From the NCBI RefSeq assembly GCF_030817535.1, contig NZ_JAUSZL010000003.1:93952-157951 (forward strand): a stretch of DNA of 64,000 nt, read 5' to 3'. Source of the stretch: Streptomyces sp. V3I8. GTDB lineage: Bacteria; Actinomycetota; Actinomycetes; Streptomycetales; Streptomycetaceae. This document shows, in pieces, positions 1-7,182 of this stretch; positions within the stretch are counted from its first letter, which is position 1; every line of letters begins with the position of its first letter. The notes beneath the pieces are model-generated. The model worked only from the letters and a program-made list of their open reading frames with translations, was not told the origin of the DNA and did no database searches. Made by a program: the position numbers and the translations under genes.

Positions 1-87
1 CCCTCCCTGCCCCTGCTGCTACGCATCGCCAAAGCCCTCGGCGTACGCCTCGTCATCCGCTTCGAGAAGCCAGGAGACCCCCAGTGA
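1..87 (+). CDS. C-terminal end of a truncated-by-window protein, probably an XRE-type HTH regulator
   Basis: Only the last 28 codons are visible, ending in TGA at 85-87. The tail contains LLRIAKALGVRLVIRFE, which resembles the last helix and strand of small XRE-type repressors, where a helix of the form IAxALG is followed by a short beta strand. The stop overlaps the next gene's GTG, so the two are probably co-transcribed. The assignment rests on this short resemblance. Confidence 0.4.
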   Translation, partial: PSLPLLLRIAKALGVRLVIRFEKPGDPQ

Positions 88-602
88 CCGCAGCCCAACT
101 CCTCGGAGAACTCCGCCACCGAGGGGATCTCATCTACTTCACCTCCGTTGTCCCCGCCAGCGCGCTCCTCTTTGTGCCAGGCGACGGCAACTGGCTCTTC
201 CTCCTTCGTCTCCTGGCCTCTACGGGGATGGTGGCCGGGGCGCTCCTGGGCGTTCACCACTCCATGATCTTGTGCGAACGGTGCGTCACCGACTTCCGCA
301 TCGACGCCGCCGACCGCGCCGCGAGCCGCCGATGGCGCTTTACAGCCTTCCACCGCGCGTCCTGGGGCGCAGTCGTAGTCATCCTGGGGGGCTCACTCGC
401 CAGGTTCTTCCTGGACCGGCCCCTGGACGCGGTAGTGGCCAGCACAACGCACTTCGTAGTAGTCATCGTCGTGCTGCTGGCCCGCTTCCACGGTTCCTAC
501 CGGCCGTGGTGCCCCTACTGCCGACGCGGACGAGGAGGCAAGGACCCGGAGGAAGCTCCCAGCCCCACCGGAGGCCACGGCCGCCCCCTGCCCGTCGTCT
601 GA
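84..602 (+). CDS. Cysteine-containing multi-pass membrane protein, unknown function
   Basis: 172 aa starting at a GTG that overlaps the preceding stop (GTGA). About four hydrophobic segments are visible, roughly residues 15-35, 40-65, 90-110 and 115-135. A CERC motif follows the second segment, and a WCPYC motif lies near the C-terminus. The two CxxC pairs could bind zinc or form a redox centre on the membrane face. The gene at 8459-9493 has the same design (CSRC after a membrane segment, PWCPWC at the end), so the two look like paralogues. Function is not recognised. Confidence 0.55.
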   Translation: MTAAQLLGELRHRGDLIYFTSVVPASALLFVPGDGNWLFLLRLLASTGMVAGALLGVHHSMILCERCVTDFRIDAADRAASRRWRFTAFHRASWGAVVVILGGSLARFFLDRPLDAVVASTTHFVVVIVVLLARFHGSYRPWCPYCRRGRGGKDPEEAPSPTGGHGRPLPVV

Positions 603-618
603 CACCGGTTGCCGAAAA

Positions 619-1248
619 TCAGTCCTGCGTGGGCAGACGGGTGCAGGGGATCGTCCACACGTCCTCGGACTTCGGCTGCCACCCCTGCAGGGTCATGGCG
701 TCGAGCTTGCGCGCGAGGTCCGGATACAGGCCGCCGTACGCGGCGGCCCGGTTGGGCATGTACCCCAGCTCGACCAGCCGGATGCCCAGGGTGAAGCCGG
801 GCCAGTTGCCCCGCTCGACATCGCGGTCGTTCCACAGCACCTTGTCGATGTCGGTGCCCTCCACCGTCATGTGCCAGTCCCGCTCGGCGTCGATCGTGAC
901 CTTCGCGGTCAGGAACTCCACCTCGTCGTCGTGCACCTGGCGAGTCCAGGTGTTGCGCTGGTAGGAGATCTCCTTCCAGCCGTGGTGCTCGCCCTTGGCC
1001 TCGTCCTCCTGCGTGGGGGTGTAGCCCCGCTCCATGAGCCGGTGACCGGCCTCCTGGGGCTTGAACTCGTCCCAGTACAGGGTCACCCGCACCAGATCTC
1101 GATTGTGGTCGTCCGAGACGACCCGCAGCGTGTACGGGCCGCCCGTCGCGCCCTTGGGGCCCGAGCAGATGGCGAGCAGAGAGCTGGTCGGGGCGTCTGC
1201 CGGATCCGGCTCACGGGGTTCGTCGGCGGTCAGTGCAGGGGCGGTCAT
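619..1248 (-). CDS. Hypothetical soluble protein
   Basis: 209 aa, starting at ATG 1248 (complement), which overlaps the stop of the recombinase-like gene upstream (ATGA). The sequence has alternating strand-like and charged stretches and no recognised domain. Trp residues and paired acidic patches (DDEVEF, DERDW-like) suggest a globular fold. It is the last gene of the minus-strand group 3229-619. No function assigned. Confidence 0.5.
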   Translation of the reverse strand: MTAPALTADEPREPDPADAPTSSLLAICSGPKGATGGPYTLRVVSDDHNRDLVRVTLYWDEFKPQEAGHRLMERGYTPTQEDEAKGEHHGWKEISYQRNTWTRQVHDDEVEFLTAKVTIDAERDWHMTVEGTDIDKVLWNDRDVERGNWPGFTLGIRLVELGYMPNRAAAYGGLYPDLARKLDAMTLQGWQPKSEDVWTIPCTRLPTQD

Positions 1249-2078
1249 GCTTCCTCCAGGGGCTCGAAGGGCGAGGGGGAGTGCGCGACGATGTCCGGCG
1301 TGATCCGCACCTGCAGCTCCGGCGCGTCCGGGTCGGGGCACTGGCGGGCCAGCGCCACGGTCGCCCGCAGGATCGCGGCCGGGGTGACGTTGGAGTCCAG
1401 CGGGTTGCCTCGGTAGGTGGTCAGCAGCGGCCCCGACTTCTCGTGAGAGAGCGGGGGGCGCCAGATGCGGGCGGGCAGGTAGGTGCGGACGGCTTGGCGG
1501 ACTTCGTCGGGCACAGCGTAGCGCCGCGTGCCCCCGCCTTTCTGCCAGATGTCGCAGGTGAGCCGGTGCTGCTCGAAGTACAGGTCCGCCAGCTGCAGTT
1601 CGGTGATCTGACGCGAGCGCAGCGAGGCGAGCATCAGGTACATCACCAGCCGGTCGCGCGCGGCCGTGGCCCCCTCGTGCCGGTCGGCACCCCAGCGGAT
1701 GAGGTGCATCTGCCCTTCGGTGAGCCGGGGCAGGCCGGGTTCGTCCTGGGGACGGCCGCGCAGCTGGGGGACGGCCGGGTTGGCTCGGGCGTGGCCGGTG
1801 TGCATGGCGTAGGCGTAGAACGCCGAGAGCGCGGAGACGCGCCGGGCCCGCGCGCGCACGGCGCCGCGCCGGGAGTCGAGCCAGGTCTTGACGTGGGAGG
1901 GGGTGGCGCTCAGGGCGTCCAGGTGCACGGTGTCCATGAAGGCCAGCCAGTCGAGGACGTCGTCTCGGTAGCGGCGGGGGCTGGTGCCCTGCAGGAGGCG
2001 GCCCTTGCTCCCGCGCTGCAGCTCGTGCGGGGTCTCGTCCTCGTCGATCCAGCTGTCCAGCACCGCGCGCGCGTCCAT
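1245..2078 (-). CDS. Tyrosine recombinase-like protein lacking the C-terminal catalytic boxes
   Basis: 277 aa. Residues 30-110 resemble the SAM-like core-binding domain. Residues 140-190 resemble the first half of a tyrosine recombinase catalytic domain, with the usual Arg in LASLRSRQITEL (R154) and a Lys in QKGGGTR (K180) before a conserved strand. The protein then ends without the HxxR box, the H/W position or the nucleophilic Tyr. Known family members need these, so the protein is probably catalytically inactive: a decayed integrase or a DNA-binding remnant. It lies in a minus-strand operon with 2108-3229 and 619-1248. Confidence 0.6.
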   Translation of the reverse strand: MDARAVLDSWIDEDETPHELQRGSKGRLLQGTSPRRYRDDVLDWLAFMDTVHLDALSATPSHVKTWLDSRRGAVRARARRVSALSAFYAYAMHTGHARANPAVPQLRGRPQDEPGLPRLTEGQMHLIRWGADRHEGATAARDRLVMYLMLASLRSRQITELQLADLYFEQHRLTCDIWQKGGGTRRYAVPDEVRQAVRTYLPARIWRPPLSHEKSGPLLTTYRGNPLDSNVTPAAILRATVALARQCPDPDAPELQVRITPDIVAHSPSPFEPLEEA

Positions 2079-2107
2079 GGCGCGTCATTGTGGCATCCGG
2101 CGCCGGG

Positions 2108-3229
2108 CTACTGTTCGGGGCGGCCCTCTGCGGTGAAGGGCCGGTTCGCGTCGAACAGCTCCTGCTTGATCTTTTTGCGCAGGGCGCCGAGGGTTTCGGG
2201 GGTGTTCTCGGAGCTGATGACGCCGGGCCGGTGTTCGTAGGGGGCCAGGCGCTGGAGGATGTAGGCGTGCTCGGCCGGATGCTGCAGCACGAGTGCGCTG
2301 GCCGCCTCGCGGCAGGCCTCTTCGTAGGCCACGACCGCCGGGTCTTCGTGGCGGCGTTTCTCGACGGATTCGGAGGCCCAGCGCCGCTGGTAGTCGCACT
2401 CGGTGCGCCGCTGGTGCACGGCGGCCAGGAACCGGCGGGCGTTGAAGATGTCCCGGGCGTCGTCCTCCCGCATGGTGTGCACGTGGGAGGGCAGGGGGCC
2501 GAGGGTGAAGGGGCTGGTGGCCAGGGCCCGGGTCCAGGTCATCTCGGCCAGATGGTGGAGGGACTGGCGCCAGCGGCGCAGGAGAAGAGGGTGGCGCAGG
2601 GCCGGGTTGCGGTGGTCCTGGCGCTGGGCGTCCTGAGCGGCGGCCTGGCGCACCGCGTCATCGGAGGAGAGGAGCAGGCGGTCGACCTCCTGTGTGGCGG
2701 GGATGCTGAGCCAGCCCCGGGCGCATCCCTTCTCGATGGCGTCGAAGGCATCGTCCGACGACGGGGGCAGAGCGGCCCGGGGGCCGGAGGTCAGCTCCAG
2801 GAAGTCGTCCTGGTGCGCCCGGACGAGAAGGCTGGCTGCGGTCCGGGCACTGTCGTAGAAACCGTCTTCCTGGAGGGCGCGGCGGTGGGCGCGCTTGCGG
2901 TAGTCGACGGCCGTCTTGCGGGCGGCCGTGAGCTTGTTCCTGATGCGTGCCAGCCGGTCGGAGTTCGCCTGGGCGCGCTCGTCGCCGGTGTGCTCCATGA
3001 TCTCCACCGCGACCTGCAGTTCTCCCTCCGCGTAGGTCAGGGCGTCGAGCCAGGCCAGATGCCATTCGCGCTTGCGCAGGAGGCGTTGGTTCGAGCTGGA
3101 CGTGCGCAGGGTTGCGTCGGCGATGGCGGCTTTGACCAGGACGTCGAAGTCGCGGCGCATGAGAGAGGCGAGCAGCTCGGAGTCCATGGTGGCGACCTGG
3201 GCGACGCTGAGGGCGGCACTGGCGGGCAT
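2108..3229 (-). CDS. Large helical hypothetical protein
   Basis: 373 aa, strongly alpha-helical and rich in Arg, Ala and Glu, with no membrane segment and no recognised domain. It is the first gene of a minus-strand group that continues into the recombinase-like gene after about 30 bases. A TATAAA-containing element at 3281-3294 lies upstream and may drive it. Association with recombinase-type genes suggests a DNA-related or plasmid-maintenance role, but that is only context. Confidence 0.5.
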   Translation of the reverse strand: MPASAALSVAQVATMDSELLASLMRRDFDVLVKAAIADATLRTSSSNQRLLRKREWHLAWLDALTYAEGELQVAVEIMEHTGDERAQANSDRLARIRNKLTAARKTAVDYRKRAHRRALQEDGFYDSARTAASLLVRAHQDDFLELTSGPRAALPPSSDDAFDAIEKGCARGWLSIPATQEVDRLLLSSDDAVRQAAAQDAQRQDHRNPALRHPLLLRRWRQSLHHLAEMTWTRALATSPFTLGPLPSHVHTMREDDARDIFNARRFLAAVHQRRTECDYQRRWASESVEKRRHEDPAVVAYEEACREAASALVLQHPAEHAYILQRLAPYEHRPGVISSENTPETLGALRKKIKQELFDANRPFTAEGRPEQ

Positions 3230-3280
3230 CTCGGCTCCTGAGAAGGGATGCGGATGGGCGAGAGCAGCCTACCCACACCC

Positions 3281-3294
3281 TGACTTTATACAAC
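3281..3294 (-). promoter_or_regulatory. Left copy of a divergent TATAAA element
   Basis: On the minus strand this reads GTTGTATAAAGTCA. A second perfect copy on the plus strand lies at 3394-3407, so the pair points outward from a 100-base spacer. TATAAA fits a -10 box, and the left copy faces the gene starting at 3229. A shared operator or promoter is inferred. Confidence 0.45.
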
Positions 3295-3393
3295 CGCCCG
3301 CACCGCCACCAGGAAGCAAGGGGTGGCCGAGGTGAGAGGGACCGTGCGGGACGGCGCCGCGCCCGCGCGGGTAAGTGGGTGGTGGTCCAGGCT

Positions 3394-3407
3394 GTTGTAT
3401 AAAGTCA
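3394..3407 (+). promoter_or_regulatory. Right copy of a divergent TATAAA element
   Basis: This is a plus-strand copy of GTTGTATAAAGTCA, perfectly inverted relative to 3281-3294. It faces the genes at 3550 and 3750. No good -35 box is visible, so an activator or an unusual sigma factor may be needed. Confidence 0.4.
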
Positions 3408-3549
3408 ACGTAAGGGGGTACAGCCCGGAGCCCGGCGGGGCCGGAGAAGGAACTGCAGGAGGAACGTGGCGGGTGGCGGTGTGGCGGAGCCCTGATCCTG
3501 CCACGACCACCACGGCGTACGCCAGCCGCCCCGCCGCTACGCTGAGCCC

Positions 3550-3753
3550 ATGCCCGACCAGCTCCTCGCCTGCAGCGCCACCGGCTGTCAGACCACCGCT
3601 CCCCGCCCGGCCGACTGCCAGTGGGCCCCGCTCTGGGACGCGGGCTGGCGCTGGCGCAGCGACCCCGCAGAATGCCCTCTGCGCCTGGCTCCCCGAAGCA
3701 CGCTCTACTCCTGCCCGGCCCACCCGCCCCGCCACTACGCTGGGCGCCCATGA
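3550..3753 (+). CDS. Small cysteine-rich protein
   Basis: 67 aa with five Cys (CSATGC, DCQW, ECPL and YSCPAH contexts) and many Trp and Pro residues. The spacing suggests a small zinc-binding protein. Its stop overlaps the ATG of the next gene (ATGA), which supports it as real and translationally coupled. Confidence 0.45.
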   Translation: MPDQLLACSATGCQTTAPRPADCQWAPLWDAGWRWRSDPAECPLRLAPRSTLYSCPAHPPRHYAGRP

Positions 3754-4151
3754 GCGACTCCTCCCTCGGCGAGCTGGCCATCCGCTTCGCCAACCAGGAC
3801 CAGCGCCACACCTACCTCGCGCTCGGGCGCCTGCTGACCCGGGCCGCCAGGGCCCAGCTGCCGACGCTGGCCTGGACCGTGCCGGTTCACAGCGGCACCA
3901 TGCTCGTCGGCGAGGTCACCGGCGCCTGGCTCACCGACGCGGAGAAGCGGGAGATCTACGACCGGTGGCTCGCCTTCTTCCCCGACGTCAAGTGCAACGA
4001 GGAGCAGACGTACGGGCACAGCGTCGTGCGGAGCTTCGTCCCCCAGAACGTCGACTGGCTGCGTCATCCCGGGGAGAAGGCCCCCAGCGATGCCCCCGAC
4101 CTCGCCCACAGGTACCGGACCGACGTTCTGATCCGGCTGACCCTGGACTGA
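3750..4151 (+). CDS. Hypothetical soluble protein
   Basis: 133 aa, starting at the ATG that overlaps the preceding stop. It has an alpha/beta composition with a central region containing WLTDAEKREIYDRWLAFFPD and no membrane segment. No family recognised. It is coupled to the cysteine-rich gene upstream. Confidence 0.5.
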   Translation: MSDSSLGELAIRFANQDQRHTYLALGRLLTRAARAQLPTLAWTVPVHSGTMLVGEVTGAWLTDAEKREIYDRWLAFFPDVKCNEEQTYGHSVVRSFVPQNVDWLRHPGEKAPSDAPDLAHRYRTDVLIRLTLD

Positions 4152-4294
4152 CGAAGGAGGGGCTGGAGTGGGCGAGTTGGGTGTGGCTGGTGGCTGAAAG
4201 TCCTCCTCCTGGCCAGGCGGGTCGGGAAGGGGCGGTAGCGTCCCTTCCGCTCACCCGCCACAACCGCCAACCCGCCTACAGAGAAGGGGACTTC

Positions 4295-4744
4295 ATGCCC
4301 TCAAAGTTCCAGCCCAGTCGATTCACGCCGCACCGCTTGTGTGTCTTCACCCACGGCATGATCGCCGTCCTGTCAGTGGTGATCTTTCTTCGGACGATCA
4401 GCCAGAGCTGGGTCTTCTTCATCGTCGCCCTCGGCTGCGGAACGTTCTTCTCCGTTCTGTTCAGCCTGCTCTGGAAAGGGGAGGCCAGCGGCGCAGTCCA
4501 CATGGAGACGCGGCCCGTTCTGGTCTGGGCCGCAGTAGCGGCGGACGTCATCCTGCTCGGCGTGGTCTGCCAGCAGATCGGCGAATTCCTCCAGGAGCCG
4601 CTGACCTTCACCCAGGAGCCCCTGAGCAGCGGCCAGCTCATCTACTTCGCGGCGATGGGCAGCGCGGGCATCATCGTCTACGTCCTGCTGCACAGTCAGG
4701 CCGTACGGCGCGCCCCCGTGAAGGATGAGCCGGTCAAGGTCTGA
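4295..4744 (+). CDS. Four-helix membrane protein, unknown function
   Basis: 149 aa with about four hydrophobic segments, near residues 18-35, 40-60, 75-95 and 115-135. The start has an upstream GAGAAGGGG ribosome site. It is followed by a GC-rich terminator hairpin at 4752-4782. No recognised domain. Confidence 0.5.
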   Translation: MPSKFQPSRFTPHRLCVFTHGMIAVLSVVIFLRTISQSWVFFIVALGCGTFFSVLFSLLWKGEASGAVHMETRPVLVWAAVAADVILLGVVCQQIGEFLQEPLTFTQEPLSSGQLIYFAAMGSAGIIVYVLLHSQAVRRAPVKDEPVKV

Positions 4745-4751
4745 ACAGCGC

Positions 4752-4782
4752 GGGAGCCCCGGTTGGCGGACTCGGGGCTCCC
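4752..4782. terminator. Hairpin terminator
   Basis: Perfect 10-bp arms (GGGAGCCCCG / CGGGGCTCCC) with an 11-base loop, 8 bases after the stop of the membrane protein gene. A second GGGGCCCC hairpin follows at about 4828-4857. Confidence 0.55.
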
Positions 4783-4928
4783 TGTGCCCCGTCCGCTCAA
4801 CCGTGGGGCGGGAGCGGACGAGGCGGGGGCCCCGAGCGGGGGGAGCCGGGGCCCCTGAAGATCGGCTGCTCACTTTGCGCCCCCTCACACCTGATTCACC
4901 CTTTCGGGTGAATCCTGGGGCAGCAGAA

Positions 4929-4972
4929 GACCCCCGTCTGCATGTCACTGGGAGGACATGCAGACGGGGGTC
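4929..4972. terminator. Strong bidirectional terminator hairpin
   Basis: Perfect 18-bp arms, GACCCCCGTCTGCATGTC and its complement, with an 8-base loop. It sits between the plus gene ending at 4744 and the minus gene ending at 4982, where a shared terminator is expected. A smaller GATTCACCC hairpin precedes it at 4893-4914. Confidence 0.7.
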
Positions 4973-4981
4973 CGTCGGGGG

Positions 4982-5245
4982 TCAGGCGCCTGTCGGATTG
5001 ACTTTGCGTGCCTGCTCCAGGTTCCAGTCCTCGGCGTCGTGCTGCATGCGGATCTGCTCGCTGGCCCGCTCGGTCGCAGGACTCCAGGGGCGGGGAGGGA
5101 TCTCGTACTGCTCGTCCCACCTGCAGCCGTTCAGGAGCATGTTCCTCTGCCTGCGCAGGTCGGCGTCGGTGAAAGCCCGCAGGGAACGGGCGGGGGGCTC
5201 GGGTTGCGGACGGCGGACGTAAGGGCGCTGCTGTTGAAGGGCCAT
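4982..5245 (-). CDS. Small hypothetical protein
   Basis: 87 aa, starting at ATG 5245 (complement). It is rich in Arg, Gln and Pro at the N-terminus, with a helical C-terminal part (RASEQIRMQHDAEDWNLEQ). A longer form is open upstream, but its extension is low-complexity. It follows the zinc-finger gene 5301-5444 on the same strand. Confidence 0.45.
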   Translation of the reverse strand: MALQQQRPYVRRPQPEPPARSLRAFTDADLRRQRNMLLNGCRWDEQYEIPPRPWSPATERASEQIRMQHDAEDWNLEQARKVNPTGA

Positions 5246-5300
5246 CGCTCCAGTGTGGCCCTCCTTCCCTGTGTGCGTCCGGGGTTCGGCGAGAAGGGGT

Positions 5301-5444
5301 TCAGGAGGGGCCGTTGCACGCGGGGCAGTGGAGGTCTCCGATCCAGCCGGTGCCGCCACAGCTCTCGCAGTTCGGGTCGGTCTTCGCGGGGGTGCAGGTG
5401 TGCGGTACGGCCGGGAGAGGGGTGGTGGCCGGGGGTGTCTCCAT
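5301..5444 (-). CDS. Small zinc-knuckle protein
   Basis: 47 aa from an ATG preceded by a good GGAGG site. The C-terminal half has CESCGGTGWIGDLHCPAC, a DnaJ-type CxxCGGTG zinc knuckle. Such mini-zinc proteins are common in Streptomyces mobile elements. An ATG further upstream lacks a comparable ribosome site. Confidence 0.55.
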   Translation of the reverse strand: METPPATTPLPAVPHTCTPAKTDPNCESCGGTGWIGDLHCPACNGPS

Positions 5445-5472
5445 GGTTGTCCTCCAGGACGTGACGTTTAGA

Positions 5473-5488
5473 GTAGTTGTTCGACTAC
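5473..5488. promoter_or_regulatory. Inverted repeat in divergent promoter region
   Basis: GTAGT-N6-ACTAC lies between the divergent genes starting at 5444 (minus) and 5602 (plus). A second imperfect dyad, CCCAACTG/CAGTTGGG, lies at about 5516-5546. Both are possible operators; this is inference from position. Confidence 0.3.
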
Positions 5489-5601
5489 CCACAGTTCGAA
5501 GCTAATGACATTTTCCCAACTGTGCAAGTTCTCTTCCGCAGTTGGGGCTGCTGTCGGCCATGATGCGGGAGGGGGCAAGGGGTGGAGAGAGGATCCCGCC
5601 C

Positions 5602-5844
5602 ATGCCGAGAGCCAAGAAGCCCGCCATCACCGATTTTCGCACCCCTGTGTGGCCCGAGCGGGCCTGCCGCGACACGGTGTCCGGCGAGTTCGCCAACTAC
5701 AGCTGCGACGTCGTCGAGAGCCACCTGGGCCCGCACGCCTCCCACTCGGTCCCCGAGTCGGTCCGCCAGCGCCTGCTGTGGGAGAACCGCAACCCGGACA
5801 AGCGCGAGCCCACCGCCGCCGCCGACCCCTTCATCAGCGCGTGA
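5602..5844 (+). CDS. Small hypothetical protein
   Basis: 80 aa from ATG 5602 with an upstream GAGAGGA site; an upstream ATG at 5542 is possible. It has two Cys (ERACRD and YSCDVVESH) and a hydrophilic composition. The C-terminus overlaps the GTG of the next gene, so the two form an operon. Confidence 0.45.
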   Translation: MPRAKKPAITDFRTPVWPERACRDTVSGEFANYSCDVVESHLGPHASHSVPESVRQRLLWENRNPDKREPTAAADPFISA

Positions 5845-6044
5845 GTGCCCGCCCGCCGGGCTCCTTCCCCGCGCCGCCCGCCACCAGCCCGGCCGCAGCC
5901 CTCCACGATCAGGCTGTCGGCGCCCTGCAGAAGCTGCACAACCACCTCGCCACCACCCGGCCCCGCACACTGGCCGAGGCCGCCGACGGCGAGAGCGCCG
6001 TCGAGGTCGCCATCCGGCTCCTGGGTCGACTTCCGGCCGAATAA
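5841..6044 (+). CDS. Small hypothetical protein
   Basis: 67 aa, starting at GTG 5841, which overlaps the previous stop (GTGA). The N-terminus is Pro/Ala-rich. The C-terminus (LHDQAVGALQKLHNHL..AVEVAIRLLGRL) is amphipathic helix. No function recognised. Confidence 0.45.
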   Translation: MSARPPGSFPAPPATSPAAALHDQAVGALQKLHNHLATTRPRTLAEAADGESAVEVAIRLLGRLPAE

Positions 6045-6197
6045 TGACAGGTCGTCAATTGCGGGAAACTGTCACCTGTTTGGCCGCAGTCGTGCATACT
6101 GATCACACCTCGGCCCTTCCGGCCCTGGCCCGCCTGACCCCCCGAAGACGTGGCAGGTGCGGTGTCGTCGTCTGGGCCGCCGCATCCGCCGCGCACG

Positions 6198-6236
6198 TGT
6201 GAGGCCCCCGAGACTTGTTACCCCCCGGGGGCCTCA
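6198..6236. terminator. Hairpin between converging genes
   Basis: GTGAGGCCCCCG pairs with CGGGGGCCTCAC around a short loop containing TTGTTAC. It is placed between the plus operon ending at 6044 and the minus gene ending at 6253. Confidence 0.5.
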
Positions 6237-6252
6237 CGCACGTCCGGGCCCG

Positions 6253-6726
6253 CTACTCGCCGGACCCCTCGCGCCGCATGCTCTCCATCTCCTCGGCCAG
6301 CGCCTGGTACAGCGGCCCCATCACCGGCTGCACGGGCTGCCCGGTGCGCTCCTGCTCCCTCCACGCCCGCTCGTAGCAGGCCAGCTCCTCGCGCATCAGC
6401 AGCCGCCACGCCGCCAGCGCGACCCTCGCGAAGGCCCACCGCTTGACCCCGTGACGGGCCTGGAAGTACCCCAGATGCACGCCCAGAGGCCCCGGCACCC
6501 GGACAGTCTTCGGCGTCTCCGCCAGCGGAGGAGCGCCCACCGGCCGCATCATGCCGTCCGGGGTGACCTGGAAGTTGATCTCCGCGAGAGGCTGCGCCGC
6601 CATCGCGCCGGGGTCCACCACAGCCGCAGGAGGCTCGGGGGCGGCCTTCAGCGCCAGCTGCTCCTGGCGCTCGCGCTCCTGGGCCTTCAGGCGCAACTTC
6701 TCCCGGCGTGCAGCACTCGCGGCCAT
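6253..6726 (-). CDS. Hypothetical protein with basic helical N-terminus
   Basis: 157 aa. Residues 1-30 are a charged helix (REKLRLKAQERERQEQ). The rest mixes a Pro-rich linker and a helical C-terminal part containing ACYERAWREQERTG. No recognised domain. The palindrome at 6770-6784 lies upstream of its start. Confidence 0.45.
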   Translation of the reverse strand: MAASAARREKLRLKAQERERQEQLALKAAPEPPAAVVDPGAMAAQPLAEINFQVTPDGMMRPVGAPPLAETPKTVRVPGPLGVHLGYFQARHGVKRWAFARVALAAWRLLMREELACYERAWREQERTGQPVQPVMGPLYQALAEEMESMRREGSGE

Positions 6727-6769
6727 GGCGTTCTCCGTAGATCGTGGCGGAGCCCCATCCTATCTTCGG

Positions 6770-6784
6770 TGACGTCATGACGTC
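6770..6784. promoter_or_regulatory. GACGTC-AT-GACGTC palindrome, copy 1
   Basis: TGACGTCATGACGTC contains a perfect 14-bp palindrome made of two GACGTC units. The same 15 bases recur at 30823-30837 and 52470-52484, with a one-base variant at 47054-47068. This copy lies upstream of the minus gene starting at 6726. Confidence 0.45.
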
Positions 6785-6808
6785 CCTGCACCCCCTGCCG
6801 CCGGGCAT

Positions 6809-6844
6809 GCAGAAGGCCCCTCCCGCGAGGAAGGGGCCTTCTGC
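6809..6844. terminator. Hairpin terminator
   Basis: GCAGAAGGCCCCT pairs with AGGGGCCTTCTGC across a 10-base loop. The 50913-50951 terminator uses the same GCAGAAGGCCCC stem. Confidence 0.55.
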
Positions 6845-6919
6845 AGTTCCGCATCGAGTCAGAGGCCCGTCCTACCGTCCCTGGCCGCGACGGACAAACC
6901 AAGGACGAACCCCGTTCAG

Positions 6920-6992
6920 CATCCCCGCAAGTGCGGGGACAACTCTGCCATCAAACAGAGAAGTGGAACATCCCCGCAGATGCGGGGACAAG
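6920..6992. repeat. Two CRISPR-repeat-like hairpin units
   Basis: Two near-identical 23-base units start at 6920 and 6969. Both read CATCCCCGCA, then AG or GA, then TGCGGGGACAA. They resemble type I-E repeats of actinobacteria, but the period is 49 rather than about 61 bases. A degenerate third hairpin (CCTCCGCG..CGGCGGAG) lies at about 7011-7031. No cas gene is present. Confidence 0.35.
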
Positions 6993-7058
6993 CAGGGCCA
7001 TGATCCGGGACACCTCCGCGTCGGCGGAGAAGCCCTGCTGTGAAAAACACTAGCAGCG

Positions 7059-7080
7059 CCTGCCGGGCCCCGTGCAGGCT
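7059..7080 (-). terminator. Terminator of the recombinase operon
   Basis: GCCTGC and GCAGGC arms enclose a GC-rich loop. Reading the minus strand, the hairpin is followed within about 10 bases by a GTGTTTTTC tract. It lies immediately after the stop of the 33-aa gene and would end the minus operon. Confidence 0.5.
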
Positions 7081-7182
7081 TCAGCTGAGAAAGTCCGCCA
7101 GGTCGTACACCGGCGAGTCGTCCAGGTCATCTCCCTCGTCCGCTTCCGGGGTGGCCCAGCCGTGGACGAAGCAGATCCTCAC
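7081..7182 (-). CDS. Small acidic protein at the end of the recombinase operon
   Basis: 33 aa from a GTG directly abutting the recombinase stop. The product has a hydrophobic start (ICFVHGW) and an acidic middle (EADEGDDLDD). Abutment to the recombinase and placement just before the terminator suggest translational coupling. It could be an accessory peptide, such as an excisionase-like partner, but there is no sequence evidence for that. Confidence 0.35.
   Translation of the reverse strand: MRICFVHGWATPEADEGDDLDDSPVYDLADFLS

Noticed and set aside
6905..7031. A true CRISPR array
   Set aside because: Only two clear repeats, 49-base period, no cas genes and no leader. Listed as CRISPR-like only.
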